This document shows, piece after piece, positions 26,714 to 34,989 of a DNA stretch of 45,409 nt. Positions within the stretch are counted from its first letter, which is position 1, and the number at the start of each line of letters is the position of its first letter. The translations under genes and the position numbers were made by a program. The notes beneath the pieces were generated by a model. That model ran no database searches, was not told where the DNA came from, and saw only the letters and a list, made by a program, of their open reading frames with translations. Source of the DNA: an uncultured Actinomycetes bacterium (GTDB taxonomy: Bacteria > Actinomycetota > Geothermincolia > Geothermincolales > RBG-13-55-18); NCBI GenBank assembly GCA_937128055.1, contig CAKZMC010000010.1:1-45409 (forward strand), in the 5' to 3' direction.

Positions 26714-27883
26714 TCAGAGCAACCGCCGGAAGAGCTCGGCTATCTCCTCCTCCTCCGGGGGGCGCGGATTGAACACCATCTGGATATCCTCCATCGCCTT
26801 CACCGCAAGCTCCGGAAGGTCCTCCTCGCGAATGCCGTATCCCTTGAGGTCCGCGGGCAGGCCCAATTCGGAGATGAGCTGCCTCACCGCGGCGATAGCG
26901 GCGTCCGCCGCCTCCCCCGCGGACAGCCCGCGCACGTCCACCCCCATGGCCTCGGCCACGTCCCGGTACCGCCCGTCCACGTAGTCACGGTTGTACTCCA
27001 TGACCGCGGGCAGCATGATGGAGTTGGCGACGCCGTGCGGTACATCGAACATCCCCCCCAGGGCATGTGCGCAGGCGTGCACCGCCCCGCACATGGTGTT
27101 GAAGAAACCCACCCCGGCGACGGTGGCCGCGAACTGCATGTAGGCGCGCGCCTCCAGGTCATCCCCCTTCTCCACCGCCCGGCGCAGCCAGCGGCTCACC
27201 AGGCGTATGGCATGCAGGGTCATGGCATCCGCCAAGGGATTGGCATAGGGAGAGGTATAAGCCTCGATGGCGTGGGTGAGGGTATCGACCCCGGTGGCGG
27301 CGGTCAGCGCCGCAGGCAGGGAGACGGTGACCTTGGGGTCCAGCAGGGCCACGTCGGCCACGCAATACCACTCGATGAAGCCGGTCTTGGTCTGCTCCTC
27401 CTCGTTCTTGATGATCGCGCCCCAGGTGACCTCGCAACCCGTCCCCGCGGTGGTGGGGATGGCCACGTGGGGAAGCATGGGCCGCCCCACCAGCTCCGCC
27501 CCGACGTGCTCCGCGATGTCCTCCTCGCCTCCGGTGACCAGCACGTTGGCCCCCTTGGCGGTGTCCATCACCGACCCGCCCCCCACCGCGACTATGCTGT
27601 CCCCTTCCACCTCCTTGATGAAGCGGGCGGCTTCGTTGATCACGCTCACCAGGGCATCCTGCCGCACCTTGTCGAAGACGCCCGCGATCTCGACGTCGCT
27701 TTCCTTCAGCGCCTTCTTCACGTAGTCGAGGATTCCCGCCTCGATCACGCCCCGGTCGGTGAAGATGACCGGCCTTTTCGCGCCCAGCTCGCCCAGCTCG
27801 AAGGGGAGCTCCTCCACCGACCCCACGCGGTAGACGATCTTGGTGCGCAGCTTGAACTCGATGAGCTCCTCCGGAAGCGCCAT
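26714..27883 (-). CDS. Iron-containing alcohol dehydrogenase
   Basis: VAVGGGSVMDTAKG, PTTAGTGCEVTWGAII, THAIEAYTSPYANPLAD, GAVHACAHALGGMFDVPHGVANSIMLPAV. GGAGGAG RBS before ATG 27883. Confidence 0.95.
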   Translation of the reverse strand: MALPEELIEFKLRTKIVYRVGSVEELPFELGELGAKRPVIFTDRGVIEAGILDYVKKALKESDVEIAGVFDKVRQDALVSVINEAARFIKEVEGDSIVAVGGGSVMDTAKGANVLVTGGEEDIAEHVGAELVGRPMLPHVAIPTTAGTGCEVTWGAIIKNEEEQTKTGFIEWYCVADVALLDPKVTVSLPAALTAATGVDTLTHAIEAYTSPYANPLADAMTLHAIRLVSRWLRRAVEKGDDLEARAYMQFAATVAGVGFFNTMCGAVHACAHALGGMFDVPHGVANSIMLPAVMEYNRDYVDGRYRDVAEAMGVDVRGLSAGEAADAAIAAVRQLISELGLPADLKGYGIREEDLPELAVKAMEDIQMVFNPRPPEEEEIAELFRRLL

Positions 27884-27941
27884 ATCGCTCCTCCCGCCTT
27901 TCTCGCTCACGCGGCGTACCTTTTACGGCAAAGCGCCTTTC

Positions 27942-29096
27942 TTACAACTTCCCCAGCAACAGGCGGCTGATGATCAGCTTCTGTATCTCCGATGTGCCCG
28001 CCCCGATGGTGCCCAGCTTGGCGTCGCGCAGGGTCCTCTCCACGGGGTACTCCCGTATGTAGCCATAGCCGCCGAAGATCTGCACCGCCTCGCTGGCCAC
28101 ACGGAAGGCCGACTCGGTGACGAAGAGCTTGCACACGCAGGCCTCCATCATGGCCGGGATGCCCTGGTCCTTCATCCAGGCCACCCTGTAGACCAACAGG
28201 CGCGAGGCATCCAACAGGCACTTCATCTCCGCTATCTTGAAGGCCACCGCCTGGAACTTTCCGATAGGCCTGCCGAACTGCTTTCTCTCCCTGGCGTACT
28301 CGACGCAGCGCTCTATGTTTGCCTCCATGCAACCCACGGCGGGAGCCACCATGATGGCCCGCTCCCACTCCAGGGTGGCCTTGCCCACCCCGTAGAAACC
28401 GTCTCCCTCGTTCCCCAGGAGGTTTTCCGCCGGGACCCGGCAGTCGCTAAAGACCAGCTCGGCGGTGGGTGAGGTGCGGTTGCCCATCTTGTCCAGCTCC
28501 TTGCTCACCTGGAAACCCTCAAAGCCCTTCTCCACGATGAAAGCGCTGATGCCAGCGCCACCCTTCTCCTTGTCGGTGACGGCGATGACGATGCACAAAT
28601 CGGCGACGGGCCCGTTAGTGATGAACATCTTCGTCCCGTTGATGACGTAGAAATCGCCGTCGCGCACCGCCGTGGTCTTGATGGAGGCGGCGTCAGACCC
28701 GGCGTCGGGCTCGGTAAGCCCGAAGCAGCTTATCTTCTCCCCGCTGCAGATGCCGGGTAGGTACTTCCTCTTCTGCTCCTCCGTGCCCATCACCCAGATG
28801 GGCACGGCGCCGATGATGGTGTGGGCCCCCCAGGAGAGGGCCACCCCCGCGTCCCCGCCGCCCGCCCCGAAGGCGTCCATGGCGATAGCGGTGTCCAGGG
28901 CTCCGGCACCGGAACCCCCGTACTCGTCCGGGAAGGGGAGACCGAGCAAACCCATATCTCCCATTTTCTTCCATCCATCCCAGAAGAACTCGCCCCTGCG
29001 GTCGTACTCCTCGGTGAAGGGCGCGATCTCCTTCTCCGCGAATTCCTTCACCTCCTTGAAGAAGGCCTTCTGTTCCATAGAGAGCTCGAAATCCAT
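27942..29096 (-). CDS. Acyl-CoA dehydrogenase (isovaleryl/long-chain-type active-site layout)
   Basis: CFGLTEPDAGSDAASIKTTAVRDGDFYVINGTKMFITNGPVAD; C-terminal TIGAGTSEIQKLIISRLLLGKL. Confidence 0.95.
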   Translation of the reverse strand: MDFELSMEQKAFFKEVKEFAEKEIAPFTEEYDRRGEFFWDGWKKMGDMGLLGLPFPDEYGGSGAGALDTAIAMDAFGAGGGDAGVALSWGAHTIIGAVPIWVMGTEEQKRKYLPGICSGEKISCFGLTEPDAGSDAASIKTTAVRDGDFYVINGTKMFITNGPVADLCIVIAVTDKEKGGAGISAFIVEKGFEGFQVSKELDKMGNRTSPTAELVFSDCRVPAENLLGNEGDGFYGVGKATLEWERAIMVAPAVGCMEANIERCVEYARERKQFGRPIGKFQAVAFKIAEMKCLLDASRLLVYRVAWMKDQGIPAMMEACVCKLFVTESAFRVASEAVQIFGGYGYIREYPVERTLRDAKLGTIGAGTSEIQKLIISRLLLGKL

Positions 29097-29404
29097 CTGC
29101 TACCTCCCCTTTCCTCATCCTCCCTTGCCCTGCATCCTCCCTCTCCTCGCGCTCCGGCATCGAGGTCCCGCGCCGGCGGAGGCAATCACGCGTTCGTCCC
29201 GCCCCGCCGACAAAAAAAACCGCGTACTTGCCTCTGCTTTTCCCCGCCCCGCACAGGACGTGCCCGAGCGGAGATCCACGGAAGAAACGGCCAATGGCTG
29301 CGTACCGCAAAATGGCGGCACAGAAGCCCCCTATCGCCCGCACCGCCATGCGTCCCCTAAGAGCTGCATCTCCGGCCGCGAGGTCACGTCGCGGCCGCAT
29401 GATG

Positions 29405-30286
29405 TCACTCGAAAAGGTCGTCCTCCTCCGCCCCCGCTTCTTCCTCGCCGCCTCCCGCGCTCTCGTCCGCGGACCGCTGGCCTTCCGGGATCTCTTCGCG
29501 AGGCGGGCCGCCGGCTTCTTCCGGCTCTTCCCCGCCTCCCGCGAATCTCCTTATCCCGAGGGCCGGCTCGCCGCTCCCGAAGCAGGTGGTAAAAGATTCC
29601 AGTTCAAGCTCGAGACCGCGCTCCAGGTCAAGGTCGAGGGAACGGTTGAGGCACCTTTTCGCCATGTGAAGGGCCGTTCTTCCGCACTGGGAGAGTTTCT
29701 CCACCCATTCCCCCACCCTGCCCGCAAGCGTCGCCTCCGGAACCACCTCGTTCACCAGTCCCCACTCCGCCGCCGTCTCCGCGTCCACCACCTTCCCCGC
29801 CAGGACCATCTCCCTGGCGCGGCGCAGGCCCACCAACCGCGCAAGCCTCTGGGTCCCTCCCCCGGAAGGGACCATGCCCAGCCTCGCCTCCGCAAAGGCG
29901 AAGCGGGCGGCCGGGGTTGCCAGAGCCAGGTCGCAGGCCAGGCATATCTCCAGCCCGGCCCCCATGGCCACGCCGTTCACCGCGGCGATAGTGGGCAGGG
30001 AAAGCTCCGCGATTCGCCCGGTGATCAGTTGCAGCTCGCGGGAGCGGCGGCGCGCCGCCATGGGGGCTACCTTCTCCAGGCCCGCCATGTCCATGCCCGC
30101 GCAGAAGGCCGCGCCCTGCCCGGTGAAAACCACGGCCCTCACCCCGGGATCTGCCTCCAGGGCGTTGAGGCAGCCCCACAACTCGCGCAGCGAACCCTGG
30201 GTGAGCGCGTTCATCTTGGCCGGCCGGGAAAAATATACCCAACCCGCACCGTCCCGGATCTCCCAGGCGATGACCTTCTCCTCCAT
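29405..30286 (-). CDS. Enoyl-CoA hydratase/isomerase family protein with acidic C-terminal tail
   Basis: FAFAEARLGMVPSGGGTQRLARLVGLRRAREMVLAGKVVDAETAAEWGLVNEVVP; C-terminal Glu-rich extension. Confidence 0.93.
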   Translation of the reverse strand: MEEKVIAWEIRDGAGWVYFSRPAKMNALTQGSLRELWGCLNALEADPGVRAVVFTGQGAAFCAGMDMAGLEKVAPMAARRRSRELQLITGRIAELSLPTIAAVNGVAMGAGLEICLACDLALATPAARFAFAEARLGMVPSGGGTQRLARLVGLRRAREMVLAGKVVDAETAAEWGLVNEVVPEATLAGRVGEWVEKLSQCGRTALHMAKRCLNRSLDLDLERGLELELESFTTCFGSGEPALGIRRFAGGGEEPEEAGGPPREEIPEGQRSADESAGGGEEEAGAEEDDLFE

Positions 30287-30336
30287 GTCCTCCCCCCGGT
30301 GGGCCCCGCGGTAAACCCCGCGCGCCTATCCCTTGC

Positions 30337-31221
30337 CTAGAGTTTCCAGTAGCTCTCCTGCTTCCCGCCGCCGTAGTCGTAAAAACCCCGCCCCGTCTTG
30401 CGCCCCAAAAGGCCGGAGGCCACCAAGCGTTTCAGTAGCGGCGGGGGATAATACTTCGCGTCTCCGGTATCGTTGTAGATGGCCAGGGAGGCGTTCGTGA
30501 GCACGTCGATGCCCGTCATATCCGCCAGCTCCAGGGGCCCCATGGGCAGGTTGTAGCCCAGGCGCATGGCCTTGTCGATGTCCTCCGGGGTGGCCACCCC
30601 CGCTTCCAGCATCCTCGCCGCCTCCATGACCATGGGGAGGTAGAGGCGGTTGGCGATGAAGCCCGCGTGATCCTTGAGCACGCGCACCGTCTCCTTCCCC
30701 ACCGACTGCGCCCATTTCTCGGCGGTCTCTAAGGTCTCGTCGGAGGTCTGCAGGCCCCGGATGATCTCGCAGAGTCGCATGAGCGGCACAGGGCTGAAGA
30801 AATGGGTCCCCACCACCTTCTCCGGCCGCCCGGTGGCCGCGGCGATGGAGGAGATGGGGATGGCGGAGGTGTTGGTCCCCAGGATGGCGTGGGGAGGGCA
30901 GATGTCGTCTAGCTCGCCGAAGACCTTGCTCTTCACCTCGAGGTTCTCGAAAACCGCCTCCACCACCAGGTCGCAGTCGGAGGCGTCCTTCAGGTCGGTG
31001 GTGGTGGCGATATTGGCCAGGGCGGCGTCGTGCTGCTCCTGCGTGATCTTCTCCTTGGAGAGGAACTTCCCCAGGGAATCGCGGATGGCTTCCATGCCCT
31101 TGGAAGTGCGCTCCTCGTCGACGTCGTGCATGACCACCTGGTACCCCGCGAAGGCGGTGACCTGCGCGATGCCGCTTCCCATGAGGCCCGATCCCACTAC
31201 GAAGACTTTCTTGATCTCCAT
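30337..31221 (-). CDS. 3-hydroxyacyl-CoA (3-hydroxybutyryl-CoA) dehydrogenase
   Basis: [70 protein letters not shown]. Confidence 0.95.
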   Translation of the reverse strand: MEIKKVFVVGSGLMGSGIAQVTAFAGYQVVMHDVDEERTSKGMEAIRDSLGKFLSKEKITQEQHDAALANIATTTDLKDASDCDLVVEAVFENLEVKSKVFGELDDICPPHAILGTNTSAIPISSIAAATGRPEKVVGTHFFSPVPLMRLCEIIRGLQTSDETLETAEKWAQSVGKETVRVLKDHAGFIANRLYLPMVMEAARMLEAGVATPEDIDKAMRLGYNLPMGPLELADMTGIDVLTNASLAIYNDTGDAKYYPPPLLKRLVASGLLGRKTGRGFYDYGGGKQESYWKL

Positions 31222-31341
31222 GGCTACCTCCCGTGGTTCGACCTTCCCTTCCCGTCAAGCTGTGAAAGAGTTACCTGCGAGGTATATACGCCGGCGCCTC
31301 CCGCCGCGTCGCGAGAAACGGCGCGAAAAAAGTATATCACA

Positions 31342-31632
31342 TTACTTTCGCGACCTCGTGCGGGCTCTCTTGGCCGGCTTTGTGCGCATGACCTTCCACC
31401 ATCCGCGCAGGAAATTGACCAGGCAGAGCGCGGATATCAGCGCGGCGGCCACCGCGGCGGCGTTCGCGGGGCGGGAGAGAAAACCCCTCGCCCCCTCCAG
31501 GATCTCCGCTGCCCGCGAAAGGGAAGGGAGGTAAGCCTCCCTTCCGTGGGAAAAGGTGCCCAACTGTCCGTGGGCGGATTTCACCAGGTCCGTGAGGTCC
31601 GAAATGTCTTCCACCAGGTACCACTCCCGCAA
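31342..31632 (-). CDS. Small single-TM hypothetical protein
   Basis: One TM helix (NAAAVAAALISALCLVNFLRGWW) with a basic C-terminus (KVMRTKPAKRARTRSRK). Confidence 0.5.
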   Translation of the reverse strand: MREWYLVEDISDLTDLVKSAHGQLGTFSHGREAYLPSLSRAAEILEGARGFLSRPANAAAVAAALISALCLVNFLRGWWKVMRTKPAKRARTRSRK

Positions 31633-31697
31633 AAAAGTCCGCGACGCTCCGCGGCCCAGCGGTCCCCCCGCTCTCCTACCGCCTTCCCAAAGACCCC

Positions 31698-33401
31698 CTA
31701 CCCGATGAAGAGGGGAACGTGGGAGAAGGACGCCACGTCGAACAGCCCCACGTCGGTTATCTTCAGGGCGGGGATAACCGGTAGGGCCATGAAGGAGAGC
31801 GCCATGAAGGGATCTGCAAGCCCGCAGCCCAGCCCCCTTGCCGCCTCCCGCAGCTTCCGCACCCTTTCCGTCACCTTCACCAGGGGCAGGGTGGACATGA
31901 GGCCCGCCACGTCCAGGGGAAGCTCCGCGAGCACCTTACCTTTCCTGACCACCGCCTGGCCTCCGCCCATATCCGCCACCCTGCGGGCAGCCGCCATGAT
32001 GTCCGTGTCATCCGCTCCCACCACCACCAGGTTGTGGGAGTCGTGGGCCACCGTGGAAGCCATGGCTCCCTCGCGCAGCCCGAACCCGCGGATGAAGCCC
32101 ACCCCCACGTTGCCCGTTCCGCGATGCCTCTCGAAAACGCAGATCTTGAGGATGTCCCGCCCCGGATCCGCTGTCACCACGCCGCCTTCCACCCGCGGTT
32201 TCTCCACCAGCCTTTCCGTGACGATCTGGTCTGGGACTACCCCGATCACCAGGATGTTCCCTTTCCCGGCCGGCACCGCGACATCTGGTATTTTTTCCCA
32301 TGCGATATTCATGGCGCCGGGGGCGGGGGGCCCCGGCTGCACGTCGACCAGGAGCTCCCCTCCCTCCGCTACCTTCATCCCCCGCTTGTACACCGCCCTC
32401 ACCGCGAAGTCCCTCAGATCCTCCAGCACCACCAGGTCCGCCAGCCAGCCGGGCGCGATGCCTCCCCTGCGGGGCAGGCGGAAGCGCAGGGCGGGGTGCA
32501 GGGTCACCATGCGCAGAGCGGCCACCGGGTCCAGCCCCAGCCCCACCGCCCGGCGCAGCACGTGGTCCAGGTGGCCTTCCTGTCTGAGGTCGTCGGGCTG
32601 CCGGTCGTCCGTCACCATGAGCAGGCGATGCGAGGGGGTCTCCATGGCCAGGGGAAGCAGCGCCTGCAGGTTCCTAGCGGTGGAACCCTCGCGCATGTAG
32701 ATATACATGCCTTTCTCCAGCTTCTCCCTGGCCTCGCCCGCTGCCACGCACTCGTGGTCGGATTCCACTCCCGCCGCCAGGTAAGCGTCGAGGTCCTTCC
32801 CGCTCAGGCCTGGAGCATGGCCGTCGATGGGCAAACCGGCACAAGCCTCTATCTTAGCCATGATCGCCGCGTCCCCGCTTATCACCCCCGGGAAATTCAT
32901 TACCTCGCCTAACCCCACTACCGCCTCCTCCACGAGCAGGGGCGCCAGATCCTCCGCCTCCAGCACCGCCCCCGCCGTCTCCATGGGCGTGGCGGGGACG
33001 CAGGACGGGAGCATGATGAAAACGTCCAGGGGGAGCCCTTCGTCCAGGCGCATCATGTACCGAATGCCCTCCATCCCCAGCACGTTGGCTATCTCGTGGT
33101 AATCGGTGACCACCGCCGCGGTGCCGTGAGGGACCACGGCGCGGGCGTATTCCGGAAGGGAAACCATGGAGGATTCGATGTGCACGTGGCCGTCTATGAA
33201 GCCGGGGCAGAGGTAAGCGCCGCCCAGGTCCACCCGCTCCCGCGCGCGCCTCTCCCCAAAACCGGCTATGCGGCCATCGTGGACCGCCACCTCCTCCTCC
33301 CTGACCTCGCCACTGAAAACGTCGACCAACTTCGCCCCCGTGATCAGGAACTCCGCCTCGCTCTCTCCCCTGGCCACCGACAGCCATGTATCGCGATCCA
33401 T
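31698..33401 (-). CDS. ade: Adenine deaminase
   Basis: LCPGFIDGHVHIESSMVSLPEYARAVVPHGTAAVVTDYHEIANVLG; VGADDTDIMAAARRVADMGGG. Confidence 0.93.
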   Translation of the reverse strand: MDRDTWLSVARGESEAEFLITGAKLVDVFSGEVREEEVAVHDGRIAGFGERRARERVDLGGAYLCPGFIDGHVHIESSMVSLPEYARAVVPHGTAAVVTDYHEIANVLGMEGIRYMMRLDEGLPLDVFIMLPSCVPATPMETAGAVLEAEDLAPLLVEEAVVGLGEVMNFPGVISGDAAIMAKIEACAGLPIDGHAPGLSGKDLDAYLAAGVESDHECVAAGEAREKLEKGMYIYMREGSTARNLQALLPLAMETPSHRLLMVTDDRQPDDLRQEGHLDHVLRRAVGLGLDPVAALRMVTLHPALRFRLPRRGGIAPGWLADLVVLEDLRDFAVRAVYKRGMKVAEGGELLVDVQPGPPAPGAMNIAWEKIPDVAVPAGKGNILVIGVVPDQIVTERLVEKPRVEGGVVTADPGRDILKICVFERHRGTGNVGVGFIRGFGLREGAMASTVAHDSHNLVVVGADDTDIMAAARRVADMGGGQAVVRKGKVLAELPLDVAGLMSTLPLVKVTERVRKLREAARGLGCGLADPFMALSFMALPVIPALKITDVGLFDVASFSHVPLFIG

Positions 33402-33588
33402 CGCTTTCCTCCCGCTCTCTCTCGTCGCCGCGCCCCTTCCGCGCTGTCTCCCTGTTTTTCCCTATTCCCGCCTCCGGAAAGACGCGGATGCCCCGGTCCG
33501 TTTCGGATATGCATGACCTGGCGGCGTTTCTCCCGCGGGGCAAGGAGCGGCTCTTGCCGGGCGGGGAGATCCCGCCCTCCTCGAGCCG

Positions 33589-34602
33589 TCAGATCACCGG
33601 TTCCTCCTGCAGCTCACCCGGCTTGCGCAGCCCCTCGGCAGGATAGGCCCTCATCTCCAGGATTACCTTAAGGGCTTCCTCCCTCATGGCGTATTCGAAG
33701 GCCTGCACCCCCATTTCCAGGGGGAACCTGCGGTCGATGAGCTCCTGCACGTTGACCAATCCACGCATGAGGGCGCGTATGGCGGGTTGGAAAGGGCCGC
33801 AGCGCGAGCCTATCACCTGCACCTCGTCTACCACCAGCCTGGAGATATCCAGCCGTACGTTGTCGACGAAGGTGCTCTTCTGGACGATGGTCCCCGCGGG
33901 CTTCACCAGGGCGCGTGCCAGCTCGAAGCCCTCCGGCTTCCCCGTGCATTCCACAACCACGTCAAACCGCTCTTCCCCCGCCCCCTCGCTTTCCAGGGCG
34001 GTCCTCACCCCCAGGCGATCCAGGATCTTGAGCTTATGCGGGTAGCGCCCCACGGCAAGGAGCGAACAGCCCGACAGGCGCATCACCTGGGCCGCCAGTA
34101 GCCCCAGCTTACCGTCTCCCAGCACCGCCACCCTCAGGCGCGGGTTAAGGTGAACCTGCTCGGTGACGCGGAAGCACGCCGCCAACGGTTCCACGAAAAC
34201 GGCCGTGTAGGTGGGCATGGTGTCCGGTACCAGGTGGAGGTTGGAGACGGGGAGCGTGGTGAACTCGGCGAAGGTGCCGTTCCTTCCGCTGATCCCCAGC
34301 GTGGTGCGCTGCGGGCAGTGATTGCCCCTCCCCTCGATGCACATGGCGCAGACGCCGCAAGGGCAGTTGATCTCCCCCACCACCCTCTTCCCGACCCAGT
34401 CGGGATTATCGCATCTCTCCACCACCCCTACGAACTCGTGACCCAGGATGCCCTTGAACTGCATATAGCCGCGAACCACCTCCAGGTCCGTGTGGCATAT
34501 GCCTGCGGCGATCACCTTGATGAGGGCCTCGCCGGGTCCCGGCTCCGGCACGGGGAGGTCGTCCCGGAGCTGGAGCTCACCGTCGAAATACAGGCCGAGC
34601 AT
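33589..34602 (-). CDS. Zinc-type (MDR) alcohol dehydrogenase
   Basis: GICHTDLEVVRGYMQFKGILGHEFVGVVERC, CPCGVCAMCIEGRGNHC structural-Zn motif, VAVLGDGKLGLLAAQV Rossmann. Confidence 0.92.
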   Translation of the reverse strand: MLGLYFDGELQLRDDLPVPEPGPGEALIKVIAAGICHTDLEVVRGYMQFKGILGHEFVGVVERCDNPDWVGKRVVGEINCPCGVCAMCIEGRGNHCPQRTTLGISGRNGTFAEFTTLPVSNLHLVPDTMPTYTAVFVEPLAACFRVTEQVHLNPRLRVAVLGDGKLGLLAAQVMRLSGCSLLAVGRYPHKLKILDRLGVRTALESEGAGEERFDVVVECTGKPEGFELARALVKPAGTIVQKSTFVDNVRLDISRLVVDEVQVIGSRCGPFQPAIRALMRGLVNVQELIDRRFPLEMGVQAFEYAMREEALKVILEMRAYPAEGLRKPGELQEEPVI

Positions 34603-34783
34603 CTTGCGCCACTCCTCCTTCTTTCTTCGCGCCGACGACGCGGAAAATCCGCTCGCTATCTATCTTACCTCATGTTCTTCCTTCCTTCCCCTCCTTTCCT
34701 CAATTCACCTTTCTGCGACGTCCCCCGTCTTCCCTTCCGGGGGCACGTACGGCCCATGCGCAGGACATGTCCCACCTCTGCGG

Positions 34784-34932
34784 GAGCGCCGTGAACGCAT
34801 CCCCGGATATGCACGTACCTTCCATCGGGGGACGGGTTTCGCGCGCGAGGGAGCGGACGGCCGGAAGCGGGTACTCTCCATGGTAGGCCCGCTGCGTGGC
34901 CTCGGGAGCGGGCGAGCGCCGTGAACGCATCC
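34784..34932. repeat. 19-bp direct repeat flanking a dispersed-repeat core
   Basis: GAGCGCCGTGAACGCATCC at 34784-34802 and 34914-34932. Core GGGACGGGTTTCGCGCGCGAGGGAGCGG at 34829-34856 recurs with 3 mismatches at 45004-45031. Confidence 0.7.
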
Positions 34933-34989
34933 TCTGTAAAAACGCCCCCTATTCAAGATCCGGCCTGCTGGGGACGTCGCGGGAAAGGG

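Noticed and set aside
26276-27970. 564-aa plus ORF
   Set aside because: Antisense to SCP2-like and Fe-ADH genes.
31030-32700. 556-aa plus ORF
   Set aside because: Antisense to adenine deaminase and the hydroxyacyl-CoA dehydrogenase; Ser/Pro/Arg-rich shadow frame.
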